This document shows, in pieces, positions 43,540-52,988 of a stretch of DNA of 64,000 nt. The position numbers were made by a program, and so were the translations under genes. The notes under the pieces were generated by a model. The model saw only the letters and a program-made list of their open reading frames with translations, was not told where the DNA came from and did no database searches. The DNA comes from Bacillota bacterium (GTDB lineage: Bacteria; Bacillota; Clostridia; Oscillospirales; Ruminococcaceae). Location: assembly GCA_023457355.1 (NCBI GenBank), contig JAEWLW010000044.1, positions 1 through 64,000 of the forward strand. The letters are read 5' to 3'. Every line of letters begins with the position of its first letter. Position 1 is the first letter of the stretch.

Positions 43540-44796
43540 TTATCCAAAGATGGTCAAAAGCTTGGGCAGCGCGTTGATGCCGACATAACCTGTAAGCAAA
43601 ACCACGATAACACCCGCGACAATCAGCCAGGTCGGATGTTTATAATCCTCACCAACAATGGCCTTGTTGCGCGAAGCCAGCAACATGGTGCCCAGCGTCA
43701 CCGGCAGAATAAGGCCATTGAGCGAACCGGCCGCCACCAGCAGCGTCTTAGCGCCGCCGAGAATGGCCATGATGAGGGTAGAAAACGCAATAAATCCAAC
43801 GATGAACCATTTTTCATTTTTCGCAATAAAGGGGTGCAGCGTTTTGAGGAATGAAACAGACGTGAACGCCGCGCCGATAACCGAAGTGGTACCCGCTGCG
43901 AACAACGCTACGCCAAAGAGGCGGTAGCCAATTTGTCCGGCGGCGAGGCGGAAAGCTTCGGCGGCAGGGTTGGATGCAGCACCAATCGCACCGATGGCAT
44001 CGGCACCGCCGGCGGCGCAAACACCGAACACGGCGAGGAACAGCAGCACGCGAACCGTGCCCGAAACCGCGATGCCGGTCGTGACCGAGCGCTGAATCTG
44101 GCCGAGGTTTTCCTTGCCGGAGATACCGGCATCAAGAAGCCTGTGCGCACCTGAAAACGTGATGTATCCGCCGCAGGAGCCGCCGAGCAGCGTAATCATC
44201 GGGAAAAATAACGCCAGAGGCTCATCGGGGGCAAAAACCTTGGCCGCCACCTGGCCAACCGGGGGCTTTGAACTGATGGCCACAAACAAAATGGTGATCA
44301 AAATAATGGCGCCAAGCACCTTTGTGACAGTATCCATCCCCTTTTTGGCATCCTTCGATAAAAAGATGGCGATGGCAAGCACGCCGCCGATGACGCAGCC
44401 AACCTTGGTTGGAATGCCCAGCATCGCATTCAGGCCCAGCGAAACGCCGCCGACATTGCCGATGTTAAAAGCGAGGCCGCCCAGCGCCACAAGAAAGGCC
44501 ACAAAATAGCCCAGTCCCGGCAGCACTTTGTTGGCAACATCCTGCCCGCGCATACCCGAGACGCCAATCACACGCCAGACATTGACCTGGGTGGTGATAT
44601 CCAATAGGATGGTGCACAAAATAACGGTTGCAAACGATGCCATATACTGCGAGGTAAACATAGTCGTCTGGGTTAAAAATCCGGGGCCGATAGCGGAGGT
44701 TGCCATCAAAAAGGCGGCGCCTATCAGGACGGCGGTGCTCTTTTTATCCGGCTTAGCGGGGGAATTGGTAATCGGGTTGTTCTCTTTGTAGCTCAT
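43540..44796 (-). CDS. ycsG: NRAMP-related transporter (YcsG type)
   Basis: A 418-residue membrane protein with about 11 helices and the NRAMP fold pattern. The metal-binding DPGN of true NRAMPs in helix 1 is replaced by AIGPGFLTQ, so it is probably not a divalent metal transporter. Its constant association with pxp genes (also in B. subtilis) suggests uptake of 5-oxoproline or a related compound. That substrate is inference. Confidence 0.82.
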   Translation of the reverse strand: MSYKENNPITNSPAKPDKKSTAVLIGAAFLMATSAIGPGFLTQTTMFTSQYMASFATVILCTILLDITTQVNVWRVIGVSGMRGQDVANKVLPGLGYFVAFLVALGGLAFNIGNVGGVSLGLNAMLGIPTKVGCVIGGVLAIAIFLSKDAKKGMDTVTKVLGAIILITILFVAISSKPPVGQVAAKVFAPDEPLALFFPMITLLGGSCGGYITFSGAHRLLDAGISGKENLGQIQRSVTTGIAVSGTVRVLLFLAVFGVCAAGGADAIGAIGAASNPAAEAFRLAAGQIGYRLFGVALFAAGTTSVIGAAFTSVSFLKTLHPFIAKNEKWFIVGFIAFSTLIMAILGGAKTLLVAAGSLNGLILPVTLGTMLLASRNKAIVGEDYKHPTWLIVAGVIVVLLTGYVGINALPKLLTIFG

Positions 44797-44964
44797 TAGA
44801 ATTTTTCCTCCTGTTCATCATGTCGGTCTCGGCGCTGCCGGCTGCTTTATGTGGCGACTTCCATCATTTAATGGTACGCTTTTTAGTAAAGCGCCTGTGC
44901 CAACAGAAGGTTCTTAACCGGCGGCGCAGGTTTTTGCTGCCTTTGGGCCGAACTTACGGCGGAT

Positions 44965-45729
44965 TTAAAGCTGGGTTAAGTTGCATATGGCAACGCCGTT
45001 TTTCTCCAGCGTTTCGCGGATATTTTTAACAAATTCCAACGCGCTGGGGTTGTCGCCGTGCACGCAGATGGAATCGGCCTTGATGTTGATGGTTTTGCCG
45101 TTCACCGTTTCCACCGTGCCCTTTGTCACCATTTGAACCGTTCTGGCAATGGCAACCTCTTTGTCATGTATAACGGCGCCGGGCAGCTTTCGGGACACAA
45201 GGGTTCCGTCGTCATTATAGGCGCGGTCGGCAAACACCTCCGAGGCGGCGCGCAGCCCAACCTTTTGCGCGGCTGAAATCATCTTGCTGTTGGCAAGCCC
45301 CAGCAGGATGATGCCGGGGTCCACTTCGTAGACGCCCTGACAGATGGCTTCTGCAAGCGCCTCATCCACTGCGGCCATGTTGTAAAGCGCGCCGTGCGCC
45401 TTGACATGCTGCAAGGGGATTCCTTTGGCTTTTGTGAAGGCCATCAATGCGCCCAACTGGTATTTCACATAAGCCTTTGCTTCGGCGGGCGTAACCGCCA
45501 TATTGCGCCGGCCAAAGCCCACCAGATCCGGAAATCCGGGGTGCGCGCCCACTGCCGTACCGGCGGCTGCTGCATCGGCAACCGTTTTTTCCATCACAAC
45601 AGCGTCACCGGCATGCCAGCCGCAAGCCACATTGGCCGAGGAGACGTATTTAAGAATTTCCGCATCCATTCCGATGGTATAAGCGCCAAAGCTTTCGCCA
45701 AGGTCGCTGTTCAAGTCTACCTTATACAT
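44965..45729 (-). CDS. pxpA: 5-oxoprolinase subunit A (LamB/YcsF family)
   Basis: A 254-residue PxpA homologue starting MYKVDLNSDLGESFGAYTIG, with ANVACGWHAGDAVVM, GVAHPGFPDL-type and HVKAHGALYN motifs, EVFADRAYNDDGTLV and ICVHGDNPSAL. It is the first gene of the operon. GGAGG lies 7 nt from the ATG at 45729, and a sigma-54 promoter lies 42 nt upstream. Confidence 0.92.
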   Translation of the reverse strand: MYKVDLNSDLGESFGAYTIGMDAEILKYVSSANVACGWHAGDAVVMEKTVADAAAAGTAVGAHPGFPDLVGFGRRNMAVTPAEAKAYVKYQLGALMAFTKAKGIPLQHVKAHGALYNMAAVDEALAEAICQGVYEVDPGIILLGLANSKMISAAQKVGLRAASEVFADRAYNDDGTLVSRKLPGAVIHDKEVAIARTVQMVTKGTVETVNGKTINIKADSICVHGDNPSALEFVKNIRETLEKNGVAICNLTQL

Positions 45730-45770
45730 AAAACTTCCTCCTTCTGATTTTGATTTCGTCAATTATATCA

Positions 45771-45787
45771 AGCAATTATAGTGCCAA
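45771..45787 (-). promoter_or_regulatory. Sigma-54 (-24/-12) promoter of the pxp operon
   Basis: On the minus strand TTGGCACTATAATTGCT matches the consensus TGGCAC-N5-TTGCW exactly. A sigma-54 activator is encoded about 1.4 kb upstream. Confidence 0.88.
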
Positions 45788-45893
45788 CTGGCAGATTGTA
45801 ATTTTTAAACTTTTTTGCAGGGATTTTAAGCGTATATCGCACAATGGTTCGACATATTATTTGTACAAGCTGTATTTTTGCCGACTGTGCAGC

Positions 45894-45932
45894 TGTGCGT
45901 CGGCGCACATGCAGGGCGTGCGAAACCGCACA
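45894..45932. promoter_or_regulatory. Two palindromic upstream activator sites
   Basis: TGTGCGTCGGCGCACA (45894-45909) and CGTGCGAAACCGCACA (45917-45932) share GTGCG-N4-CGCAC. Their centres are 23 bp apart, about 110-160 bp upstream of the sigma-54 promoter, as expected for an NtrC-type enhancer. Confidence 0.75.
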
Positions 45933-45953
45933 TCCCGCCTGTCAGGCAATGAA

Positions 45954-45988
45954 AAAACCGTCGCAGTAATTTTAACTGTGACGGTTTT
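45954..45988 (-). terminator. Terminator after the secreted protein gene
   Basis: AAAACCGTC...CAGT pairs with ACTG...GACGGTTTT with one mismatch, 14 nt past the stop at 46002. Confidence 0.75.
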
Positions 45989-46001
45989 AATGGCCGGAAA
46001 A

Positions 46002-47081
46002 TCAGCGGCGCGTTGAATATTTACGGGTTACCGGGTTGAAGCGAGCACCACCGGAAAGCTCTGCGGCTTTAGCAGCCTCAGGGTCGGGTGCAACCAGTGG
46101 AATATCCGAAATGACATAATTGCCCAGCACATGGGTGTGGAAGCGGAATCCGCCATCGGCCTGATCATATTCCGCCATCGCGATTTCTACTGGCATACCG
46201 TCGATCAGCTCATAGATATACCCGCCGGTTTCGGTTTCATAGAAGAACTCGCCGGTACGGTTAAACTGCACATGGTTAAAGCCGAAGAAAAGCATATTTG
46301 CGTTGGGGTTTGCTGCTTCAACCGCACTGTTGGACATGGTGTCAAACAACAATAGCACCTTACCCTGACCCGATACATCTACAGTAAAGGACCCTTCGTT
46401 GGATTCGCTGCCAAAAGTAAGTTCCACCTCATCGTCATAATCAAATTTAAGCAGGTATGGGTCCCCGGGACAAATAAACTGCTGGTCATGGTCAATGACA
46501 TATAGCCCCAATGTGTCCCCATAGGATTGCATATAATCATAGTAGTAACTCGCGGTAAACTGCACCGGAATCTCGGCGTCTTTGATCCGGTATGCCTGTT
46601 CACCCTTGCGCTTATTGAGCGTAATGGTGCCGATAACATCCGCATCGGTGACCGCAGTGCTATCCTTAAGCTTGATAATCAGTGCCGGGAAGTAGACCGG
46701 CTCACTGCTAAATCTGCCCTTTTTCAGGACGGCCACCTCAACCGACTCTACAAGATCACCACCCTGCTCCCACTCGGTCTTGATCTTGAAATTGCGAATC
46801 ATGTCCAGCGAGAAATTCTCCCAGCTGCCCCCGGCGTGTGCCAGTTCAAAATAGACGCTGGAGCCATATTCCGCCGGTTTTGAATGCACAAGATAATCCC
46901 CCAGTCCATCCACGCTTTCTTTAGGTCGGCACATATATTCGGGCACGCCGTCCATGTCTTGTTCGGCTGCACCGAGAATGCCTCCAGTGGAAAAGAAGTC
47001 CGCAACCGGTGCGGCTAAGGAAGCCGACGCCATCGCAACCATCATTGCCGACGCCAGAACTGCGCTGAGTACTTTTTTCAT
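46002..47081 (-). CDS. Secreted protein of unknown function
   Basis: A 359-residue protein with a clear signal peptide (MKKVLSAVLASAMMVAMASA, cleavage likely after SLAA). The mature part is rich in beta-strand patterns and acidic residues, with no recognised enzyme motif and no sorting signal or lipobox. It lies downstream of the two-component regulator in the same direction and has its own weak promoter. I do not recognise the family. Confidence 0.7.
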   Translation of the reverse strand: MKKVLSAVLASAMMVAMASASLAAPVADFFSTGGILGAAEQDMDGVPEYMCRPKESVDGLGDYLVHSKPAEYGSSVYFELAHAGGSWENFSLDMIRNFKIKTEWEQGGDLVESVEVAVLKKGRFSSEPVYFPALIIKLKDSTAVTDADVIGTITLNKRKGEQAYRIKDAEIPVQFTASYYYDYMQSYGDTLGLYVIDHDQQFICPGDPYLLKFDYDDEVELTFGSESNEGSFTVDVSGQGKVLLLFDTMSNSAVEAANPNANMLFFGFNHVQFNRTGEFFYETETGGYIYELIDGMPVEIAMAEYDQADGGFRFHTHVLGNYVISDIPLVAPDPEAAKAAELSGGARFNPVTRKYSTRR

Positions 47082-47138
47082 AGAATACCCTCCAAGCTGT
47101 TAAACTTCTTTATTTGTCTGTTCTGGTAATTTATATAA

Positions 47139-47167
47139 AAAATAGCATATAATTTACATTTCGGCAA
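47139..47167 (-). promoter_or_regulatory. Possible promoter of the secreted protein gene
   Basis: TTGCCG, a 17-nt spacer and TATTTT on the minus strand, about 58 nt before the ATG. Confidence 0.45.
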
Positions 47168-47232
47168 TGGAATATTCGCACATTTAACGAGCCACCGTTT
47201 TTGATAATAACATCTGGGTTAACGTGTTTTTC

Positions 47233-48600
47233 TTACTGCTCCAGTTTCCGGCGCAGCGTAAAACGGGTAATGCCCAGCAGCTCCGCCGCCTTTGAGTAAT
47301 TGTTGCCGCTTATTTCAAGCGCCCTTGCAATGCAATCCCTTTCAATGCGTTCCAGGAGCTTGGGCAGACTAATTCCTTCCTCGCCAAAATCCGGCGCGCT
47401 TGTGGCGGCATTCCGGCTTGCATCGTCGCCGACAGGCTTTTTTGACGGGAAAGGCGCTTCCAAAAAGACGGCCCTGTCCAGAACGTCGCCCTCGCAAAAC
47501 AGCGCGCAGCGCTCCAGCACGTTGCGCAGTTCGCGCACGTTTCCCTTCCAGGAATATGCGGTCAGCTCTCTTGCAAACTGCGGCTCCAGACCCCGAATGC
47601 TTTTTCCGAACTTACGATTAAAATGCACCAGAAAATAATGGCAGAGCGGCAAAATATCCTCGGGGCGCTCACGCAGCGGCGGTATGGCAATCTGCATCAC
47701 GTTTAAACGGTAAAATAAATCCTCCCGAAACTCCTTGCGCGCAATCGCCTGACGCAGATCACGGTTCGTGGCGGCGATAACCCGAACGTTGACCTCAATA
47801 TCATGGAGCCCGCCGACTCGCTTGAAGCGCCGGTCCTCCAAAAAGGTCAACAGCTTCGACTGCATGGATAACGGCAATTCGCCGATTTCATCCAAAAACA
47901 CCGTTCCGCCGTTGGCAAGCTCCAACAGCCCTTTTTTAGTCTTGGCGGCACCGGTAAAAGCACCCCGCTCATAGCCAAAAAGCTCGCTTTCCAATAAATT
48001 ATCCGGTATGGCGCCGCAGTTTATCTTCACCATGGCAAGCTGGCGGCGCTCGCTGTTGTGGTGGATCAAATTGGCCACCACCTCTTTACCGGTGCCGGTC
48101 TCGCCGCGTATCAGCACATCGACCTGGTCACTGTTGGCCACCACGCCGATCTGGCGGCGGATGTTCTGGATGGCGGGGCTTTCACCCACCAGTGCATGCT
48201 TGGGGGTGGAGATGAGATTAAGATTGCGCTTTGTTTTAAGCTGATCCATACAGCGGTTGATCATCAATTCAATGGCGTCGAGGTCGAACGGCTTGAGGAT
48301 ATAATCGTATGCCCCGCGTTTAACCGCCTCCACCGCCTGAGATACCGAACCGTAAGCCGTCATCAGCACAATCTGGATGTCGTCGTCAATTTTTTTAATG
48401 GACCCAATATAATCGATGCCCTGCTGTTGCCCCAAGCGGTTATCCAGCAGGACAAAATCCGGCGCAAACCGCTCGATGAGCAGCAGCCCGCTCTCGATGT
48501 TTTCAGCAGTCTCCACCTGATGCCCCAGGTCGCTTAAGCCCTCCCGCAGGGAAAGGCGAATCAGATACTCATCGTCGATAATCAAAATTTTATAGGTCAT
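47233..48600 (-). CDS. Sigma-54-dependent response regulator (NtrC family)
   Basis: A 455-residue regulator in three parts. The receiver domain (residues 1-120) has phospho-acceptor Asp in FVLLDNRLG. The AAA+ domain has GETGTGKEVVANLIHHNSER, the sigma-54 contact loop GAFTGA, FLDEIGELPLSMQSKLLTFL, and LNVMQIAIPPLRERPEDI. The C-terminal Fis-type HTH is NNYSKAAELLGITRFTLRRK. The ATG overlaps the symporter stop (TGATG). The partner kinase is encoded two genes upstream. The pxp operon promoter is a good candidate target. Confidence 0.93.
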   Translation of the reverse strand: MTYKILIIDDEYLIRLSLREGLSDLGHQVETAENIESGLLLIERFAPDFVLLDNRLGQQQGIDYIGSIKKIDDDIQIVLMTAYGSVSQAVEAVKRGAYDYILKPFDLDAIELMINRCMDQLKTKRNLNLISTPKHALVGESPAIQNIRRQIGVVANSDQVDVLIRGETGTGKEVVANLIHHNSERRQLAMVKINCGAIPDNLLESELFGYERGAFTGAAKTKKGLLELANGGTVFLDEIGELPLSMQSKLLTFLEDRRFKRVGGLHDIEVNVRVIAATNRDLRQAIARKEFREDLFYRLNVMQIAIPPLRERPEDILPLCHYFLVHFNRKFGKSIRGLEPQFARELTAYSWKGNVRELRNVLERCALFCEGDVLDRAVFLEAPFPSKKPVGDDASRNAATSAPDFGEEGISLPKLLERIERDCIARALEISGNNYSKAAELLGITRFTLRRKLEQ

Positions 48601-50087
48601 CAAGGCTCCTCCTGAATTTTAGACCGGGGACGGTGCTCTTGGTAATCATAGGTCAGATGCGATACCGTCAAAAAGCTTAAAGTGGCCACCACTGTGCCCG
48701 GAAAGGCCGGATGGAACGCGAAAACACCCGCCAGGTACGGTGGATAAAACAGCCCCAGACACAAAAGGCCCGAGATCAGGCCGGCCCAAACGCCCTGGCG
48801 CGTCGTGCGCGGATAGAGCAGCGAGCCATAAAGCGTCGGGAACATCGTGACGCCAAACACCCCCCACAAATCGCCGCCATAAGTCAGCAGGCTGGCCGGC
48901 GGATGGATGGACAGCAACAGCGAAACGGTTCCCCCAATAAAAATGCTCACGCGGGAAAGCGACAGCAGCGCCGACTCCCCCAAGGGCTTTCTGCGCAGCG
49001 TGCCGACAATATCGTAGCTGAAGGAAGAAGCGATTAGCAGCAGCTCTGAATTGGCGGTTGAAATGCAGGCCCCAATGATGCTGAACAGGAAAAAACCGCT
49101 CCATGGCCCATAAAGGAGGTTGTTGATCACATGCACAAAAATGCCGTCGGTCTCGGTTACCGCGCCAATACTCGGGAACATCACCCGCATCCCCAGACCG
49201 ATTTGCAGCAGTGCAAAGTACAGCAGCGCCAGATAAACCATCGAGCACAGCACCGTTCTTTTGGCCGTCTTCTGGTCCTTGGCCGATATCATGCGGATGG
49301 CATATTGCGGGTTGGCGGCAAGGCCCAGCCCCCAGCCGAAAAACATCGTCGCGCTCATCAGCGGCGCAAACTTGCCCTTGCCAAACAGCCGCAGCAGGTC
49401 TCCCCTGTCGGTGGCATAAGGCATGGCGGGGTAGGCATACCCGCTGATTTGAGCGGCTTTTTGATGAATGGCCACAATGCCCCCCGCCCGCGGCACAATC
49501 ACCATAAAAACCATGACCAGCCCCACCGACAGAGCGATGAGGTTAAAGGCATCTGTTTTAGCCACGGTATGGTAGCCCCCAAAGGTGGAATAAAGAATGA
49601 ACAGATAAATTAACAGAATCGCAAACACATAGGGGATGTTAAAAAGCGTAGATGCCACCAGCCCAAAGCCGCGTATTTGAATAACGAGATAAAAAACATA
49701 GACGACAATCATAATCACCGCAAATAAAACCTGAAGTGTTTTAGAGCCAAAACGCTTGCGGAAAAATTCCGGTATGGTGAGAATGTCGTTTTGGTAAAGC
49801 CGGTCGCTGATGAACGCCAGCAACACCGCACCGGCAAACCACGGGACAACCGAATAAATCAGCGCGGCGTAACCGCTTTCAAACACACCGCCGGTAAAAC
49901 CGAGAATGGTGGCGGCTGAGACCCATGTGCCGCAAAAGGTGAGGACACATCGGCTGAGGTTCAACTCACGCCCACCCAAATAAAACTGTTCCTTAGTGTT
50001 GCCCTTCCTGAAGCTGTTTTTGCCAATCGCCAGCAAAATGGCGGAGTAAATGCAAAAGTAGATCAGATAAATAATCGTCTTGTTCAT
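48600..50087 (-). CDS. Sodium:solute symporter family protein
   Basis: A 495-residue SSS-family transporter with about 13 helices. Motifs are FYLGGRELNLSRCVLTFCGT, WVSAATILGFTGGVFESG, FGGYHTVAKTDAFN, and ISTANSELLLIASSFSYDIV near the C-terminal third. It overlaps the kinase gene upstream by ATGA and the regulator downstream. The kinase-symporter-regulator order suggests it takes up, or helps sense, the inducer. The substrate is unknown. Confidence 0.88.
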   Translation of the reverse strand: MNKTIIYLIYFCIYSAILLAIGKNSFRKGNTKEQFYLGGRELNLSRCVLTFCGTWVSAATILGFTGGVFESGYAALIYSVVPWFAGAVLLAFISDRLYQNDILTIPEFFRKRFGSKTLQVLFAVIMIVVYVFYLVIQIRGFGLVASTLFNIPYVFAILLIYLFILYSTFGGYHTVAKTDAFNLIALSVGLVMVFMVIVPRAGGIVAIHQKAAQISGYAYPAMPYATDRGDLLRLFGKGKFAPLMSATMFFGWGLGLAANPQYAIRMISAKDQKTAKRTVLCSMVYLALLYFALLQIGLGMRVMFPSIGAVTETDGIFVHVINNLLYGPWSGFFLFSIIGACISTANSELLLIASSFSYDIVGTLRRKPLGESALLSLSRVSIFIGGTVSLLLSIHPPASLLTYGGDLWGVFGVTMFPTLYGSLLYPRTTRQGVWAGLISGLLCLGLFYPPYLAGVFAFHPAFPGTVVATLSFLTVSHLTYDYQEHRPRSKIQEEP

Positions 50088-51760
50088 CCTGCCGCCTCCT
50101 GCATTTCAAAGGTGATGGTAATCACCGTTCCCTTGCCCCATGTGCTTTCAATGTCAAAACTGCCGCCGTTCTGCCGGAGCAGCCGCCGCACGATGGAAAG
50201 GCCCAGACCGCGCCCCTCCGTCTCATTCACCCGGCCCGAAGACAAAACGCTTTTGAGCGCCTGTTGGGTCATGCCCTCGCCGTTATCCGCCACACTGAGC
50301 ACCACGCCGTTCTCAAGGCGCCGGGCCGATATGGTGACATCGCCGCCATCCCCCACAGCCCTGAAGCTGTTGTTGATCAGGTTGATCAGCACCTGCTTAA
50401 TCTGGCCCTCGTCCGCGTAAAGCATCAGGTCGGGTTCAACCGAAAAGCACAGCTTAATGCGGCTGTTTTCAGCCACTTTGGTATAAAGCAGCGCAATTTC
50501 GTCGAAGAGCTTCCCCACCGGAAACAGCACCTTGTGGCCGGTGCGCTCCCGCGCCAGATTGAGCAGATTTTCAATCAGCAGGTTGATGCGGTCAACCTCC
50601 CCGACCATACCGGCGCAAAGCGCACGTTCGTTCTCGCCCTCCAGCCGCTTTGAAATCACCTGAATGCCGGCGCGCACGCCCGCAAGCGGATTGCGTATCT
50701 CATGCGCAAGGTCGGCCGCGACCTTGCCGGTAAAGGCCAGCTTCTCGCTCTCGCTGAACTTTTCTTCCATCATCTTTTTGTAGGTGATGTCATCGATGGT
50801 GCAAAGCGCCCCCCACACAAAGCCGTTGGCGTCGGTCAGGCGCCAAATTCCGATTTCAAGATCAAAAAATCGGCCGCTCGGCTCCTGCGCGCGAACGGGG
50901 TCCAGCACCGGGCGGTTGCTCGCGATCAGCCTGCGCAGCGTTTCCAACAGCGGTTCGCTGCCACAGCTCAGCCCGTCGGCCGCGAGCATGGCGGCTGCCT
51001 TGGAGTTGATGCAAAGCTGTTCGCCCTGCGCATTGTAGGCAACAATGCCCAGCGGCAGGTTTTCGACAATGGCTTCGTTGAGTGTTTTGACACGTACAAT
51101 TTCGTCGGTATAGCGCCAGATATCCAGCAGCATACTTTCAAACGAGGTTGCCAACCGCCCAATTTCGTCGCGGCGCTGGCGATAATCGTCGGCGAGTTGC
51201 TGCCCCGCCGTCAGGCCGGGGGCGCGGCTGATGCGCTCACACGCTTCGCTTAACCGGCGTATGGGGTCGGAAATATTATAGGCGATAAAAATGCCGGCCT
51301 GCACCGTAATGATGAGCAACGCGATAGCGGCGATAATCATATACCGCTGGTTTTCAATCAGGTCGTCATAAAATTCGGCGCGGTCCAGAATATAGCACAG
51401 CGTCCAGTGATAGCGGTTATTCGCGCGGGAGAGCAAAACCCATTCCTCCCGCATCTGCGAACGGTCGCTTCCCTCCAAGAGCGGCACGCCGTTCTCATCG
51501 TAAATAAAAAAGCCCTTATCCGCGCGGGCCGCGCAGGTGCGCAAAATCGACTCGCGGCTGGAAGCGATACCATAGTGCTCAATCTCGCTGGTGACGCTTT
51601 CAAGCAGCAGGCGCGCGTTGAGATATTCCCTTTCGAACTGTGCGCGATAGCCGTTATAAAATAAAATACCGCCAAAGGTGCCGGTGAACAAAAAGCTGAT
51701 GATTAAAAATGGAATCAGAATTTTGTTCTCAATGTCAAGCTTGAATTTCAGGTTTTTCAT
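50084..51760 (-). CDS. Membrane sensor histidine kinase
   Basis: A 558-residue kinase. It has TM1 (about 12-35), an extracytoplasmic sensing domain, TM2 (about 142-162) followed by HAMP (SDPIRRLSEACERI), and a PAS domain (about 230-335). The HisKA His lies in ADLAHEIRNPLAGVRAG. HATPase has INNSFRAV, VADNGEGM and GRGLGLSIVRRLL. It is of the NtrB/AtoS class that usually pairs with NtrC-type regulators such as the one downstream. Confidence 0.92.
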   Translation of the reverse strand: MKNLKFKLDIENKILIPFLIISFLFTGTFGGILFYNGYRAQFEREYLNARLLLESVTSEIEHYGIASSRESILRTCAARADKGFFIYDENGVPLLEGSDRSQMREEWVLLSRANNRYHWTLCYILDRAEFYDDLIENQRYMIIAAIALLIITVQAGIFIAYNISDPIRRLSEACERISRAPGLTAGQQLADDYRQRRDEIGRLATSFESMLLDIWRYTDEIVRVKTLNEAIVENLPLGIVAYNAQGEQLCINSKAAAMLAADGLSCGSEPLLETLRRLIASNRPVLDPVRAQEPSGRFFDLEIGIWRLTDANGFVWGALCTIDDITYKKMMEEKFSESEKLAFTGKVAADLAHEIRNPLAGVRAGIQVISKRLEGENERALCAGMVGEVDRINLLIENLLNLARERTGHKVLFPVGKLFDEIALLYTKVAENSRIKLCFSVEPDLMLYADEGQIKQVLINLINNSFRAVGDGGDVTISARRLENGVVLSVADNGEGMTQQALKSVLSSGRVNETEGRGLGLSIVRRLLRQNGGSFDIESTWGKGTVITITFEMQEAAG

Positions 51761-51814
51761 CGGTGTTCTTCTCCTCAGGCCAGGGCTGGTCCGCTGCCCA
51801 TTCCCGCCGCAGCT

Positions 51815-52906
51815 TTAATATGTTCCGACGGCCGCCCCACCATATCCGACAAACGTGAGCAGCAGGGCGATAAGCTGCGGGAACACCGCCATGACGCCGA
51901 TTAAACGGCATATCTGAATGACGACCAGATCGGGGCTGTCCACGCCAAGGTCCGCTGAAATAAGTGCCATTTCAGTCGCGCCCGCCGGCGATACGCACAG
52001 CATCGCTTCCAGCCGCGGAATCTTAAAGAAACGGTTCAACAGGAAGCCCATCAGCACACAGTTTACCAAATAGCCAATAACCAGCACCAGCGCAGGGAGA
52101 ACCAGGTAACGGATCTCAACCACATCGCCATAGGTCATCTGGCTGCCGATGCAGCAACCGGAAAGCACCTGTGCCACCCTGCGGCACCACAGCGGCTGAT
52201 AAGCGTCGCTGTAAACCATTTTCAGCGCCACCGTCACCAACATCGAAAAAATCAGCGCCCCCGCCGGAACACCAAGCCGCTTTCCCAAAAACCCGCCCGC
52301 CGTCGCGGCTGCAAGCGTCACCGTCAACGCCGCCCCTGCATGCGCCGGCTTGGCAGCAACCTGCGGCTGTACGGCCTTCTGTGGCTGGGGGGCATCGCTG
52401 TTTTGGCGTTTATTCGCCGTGCGGTCGACCGCGACAATCAACAGCGGCAGCGTCCCGAGGCCAAACACCAGGCGCACAAACTGCAAAACCGCCACCTTGG
52501 CCGCGTCGGCCCCCATGTCCATCGCAATGAGGGGGGTATCGCTGATGCCGCCCGGCATTGCACACAGCAGCGAAGTTAAAAGATCCAGCGGCGACAGCAG
52601 GCTGATCAACAGTCCCGAAATAACGTTCAATATAAAAAATCCGGTCATCAGCATCAGGTAGGGGCCGATGATGCGGGGCAGATGCAGGATATCGCTTTTG
52701 TTGATGGTTGAACCGATATAGGCGCCGGTTATAATCTGCGCTGCAACCTTTGCAGACAGGGGCATCAGCGCATAAGATGTGACCACACTCAGCGCCGATA
52801 CCGCAAAAATAGCACCCACAAGCACGCCTGCGGGTACTCTTAGTCTAAAAAAAATATATCCGCCCAGCGTGCCAACTAAAAGCGTCGTCAACAGTCTGAT
52901 AGCCAA
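51815..52906 (-). CDS. AbrB-family membrane protein
   Basis: A 363-residue membrane protein with two repeated halves (LGGYIFFRLRVPAGVLVGAI and GGFLGKRLGVPAGALIFSML), typical of the AbrB/AmoA-like permease family. CAMPGGISDTPLIAMDMGAD and CVSPAGATEMALISADLGVD mark the two halves. The linker between them is Gln/Pro/Ala-rich. The start is TTG behind GGGGGCTGG. The substrate is unknown. It is the first gene before the kinase-symporter-regulator genes. Confidence 0.82.
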   Translation of the reverse strand: MAIRLLTTLLVGTLGGYIFFRLRVPAGVLVGAIFAVSALSVVTSYALMPLSAKVAAQIITGAYIGSTINKSDILHLPRIIGPYLMLMTGFFILNVISGLLISLLSPLDLLTSLLCAMPGGISDTPLIAMDMGADAAKVAVLQFVRLVFGLGTLPLLIVAVDRTANKRQNSDAPQPQKAVQPQVAAKPAHAGAALTVTLAAATAGGFLGKRLGVPAGALIFSMLVTVALKMVYSDAYQPLWCRRVAQVLSGCCIGSQMTYGDVVEIRYLVLPALVLVIGYLVNCVLMGFLLNRFFKIPRLEAMLCVSPAGATEMALISADLGVDSPDLVVIQICRLIGVMAVFPQLIALLLTFVGYGGAAVGTY

Positions 52907-52947
52907 AGCGAACCAGCCCCCGATGCATATAACAAATTACAATTCTT

Positions 52948-52976
52948 ATATTAATCTATATTTGTTCAATATGCAA
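52948..52976 (-). promoter_or_regulatory. Promoter of the AbrB-kinase-symporter-regulator operon
   Basis: TTGCAT, a 17-nt spacer and TAATAT on the minus strand, about 42 nt before the TTG start. Confidence 0.6.
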
Positions 52977-52988
52977 CGGATGTTCCGA

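Noticed and set aside
43540..44796. Annotation as a manganese/iron NRAMP transporter
   Set aside because: The DPGN metal-binding motif is missing and the operon context is 5-oxoproline metabolism.
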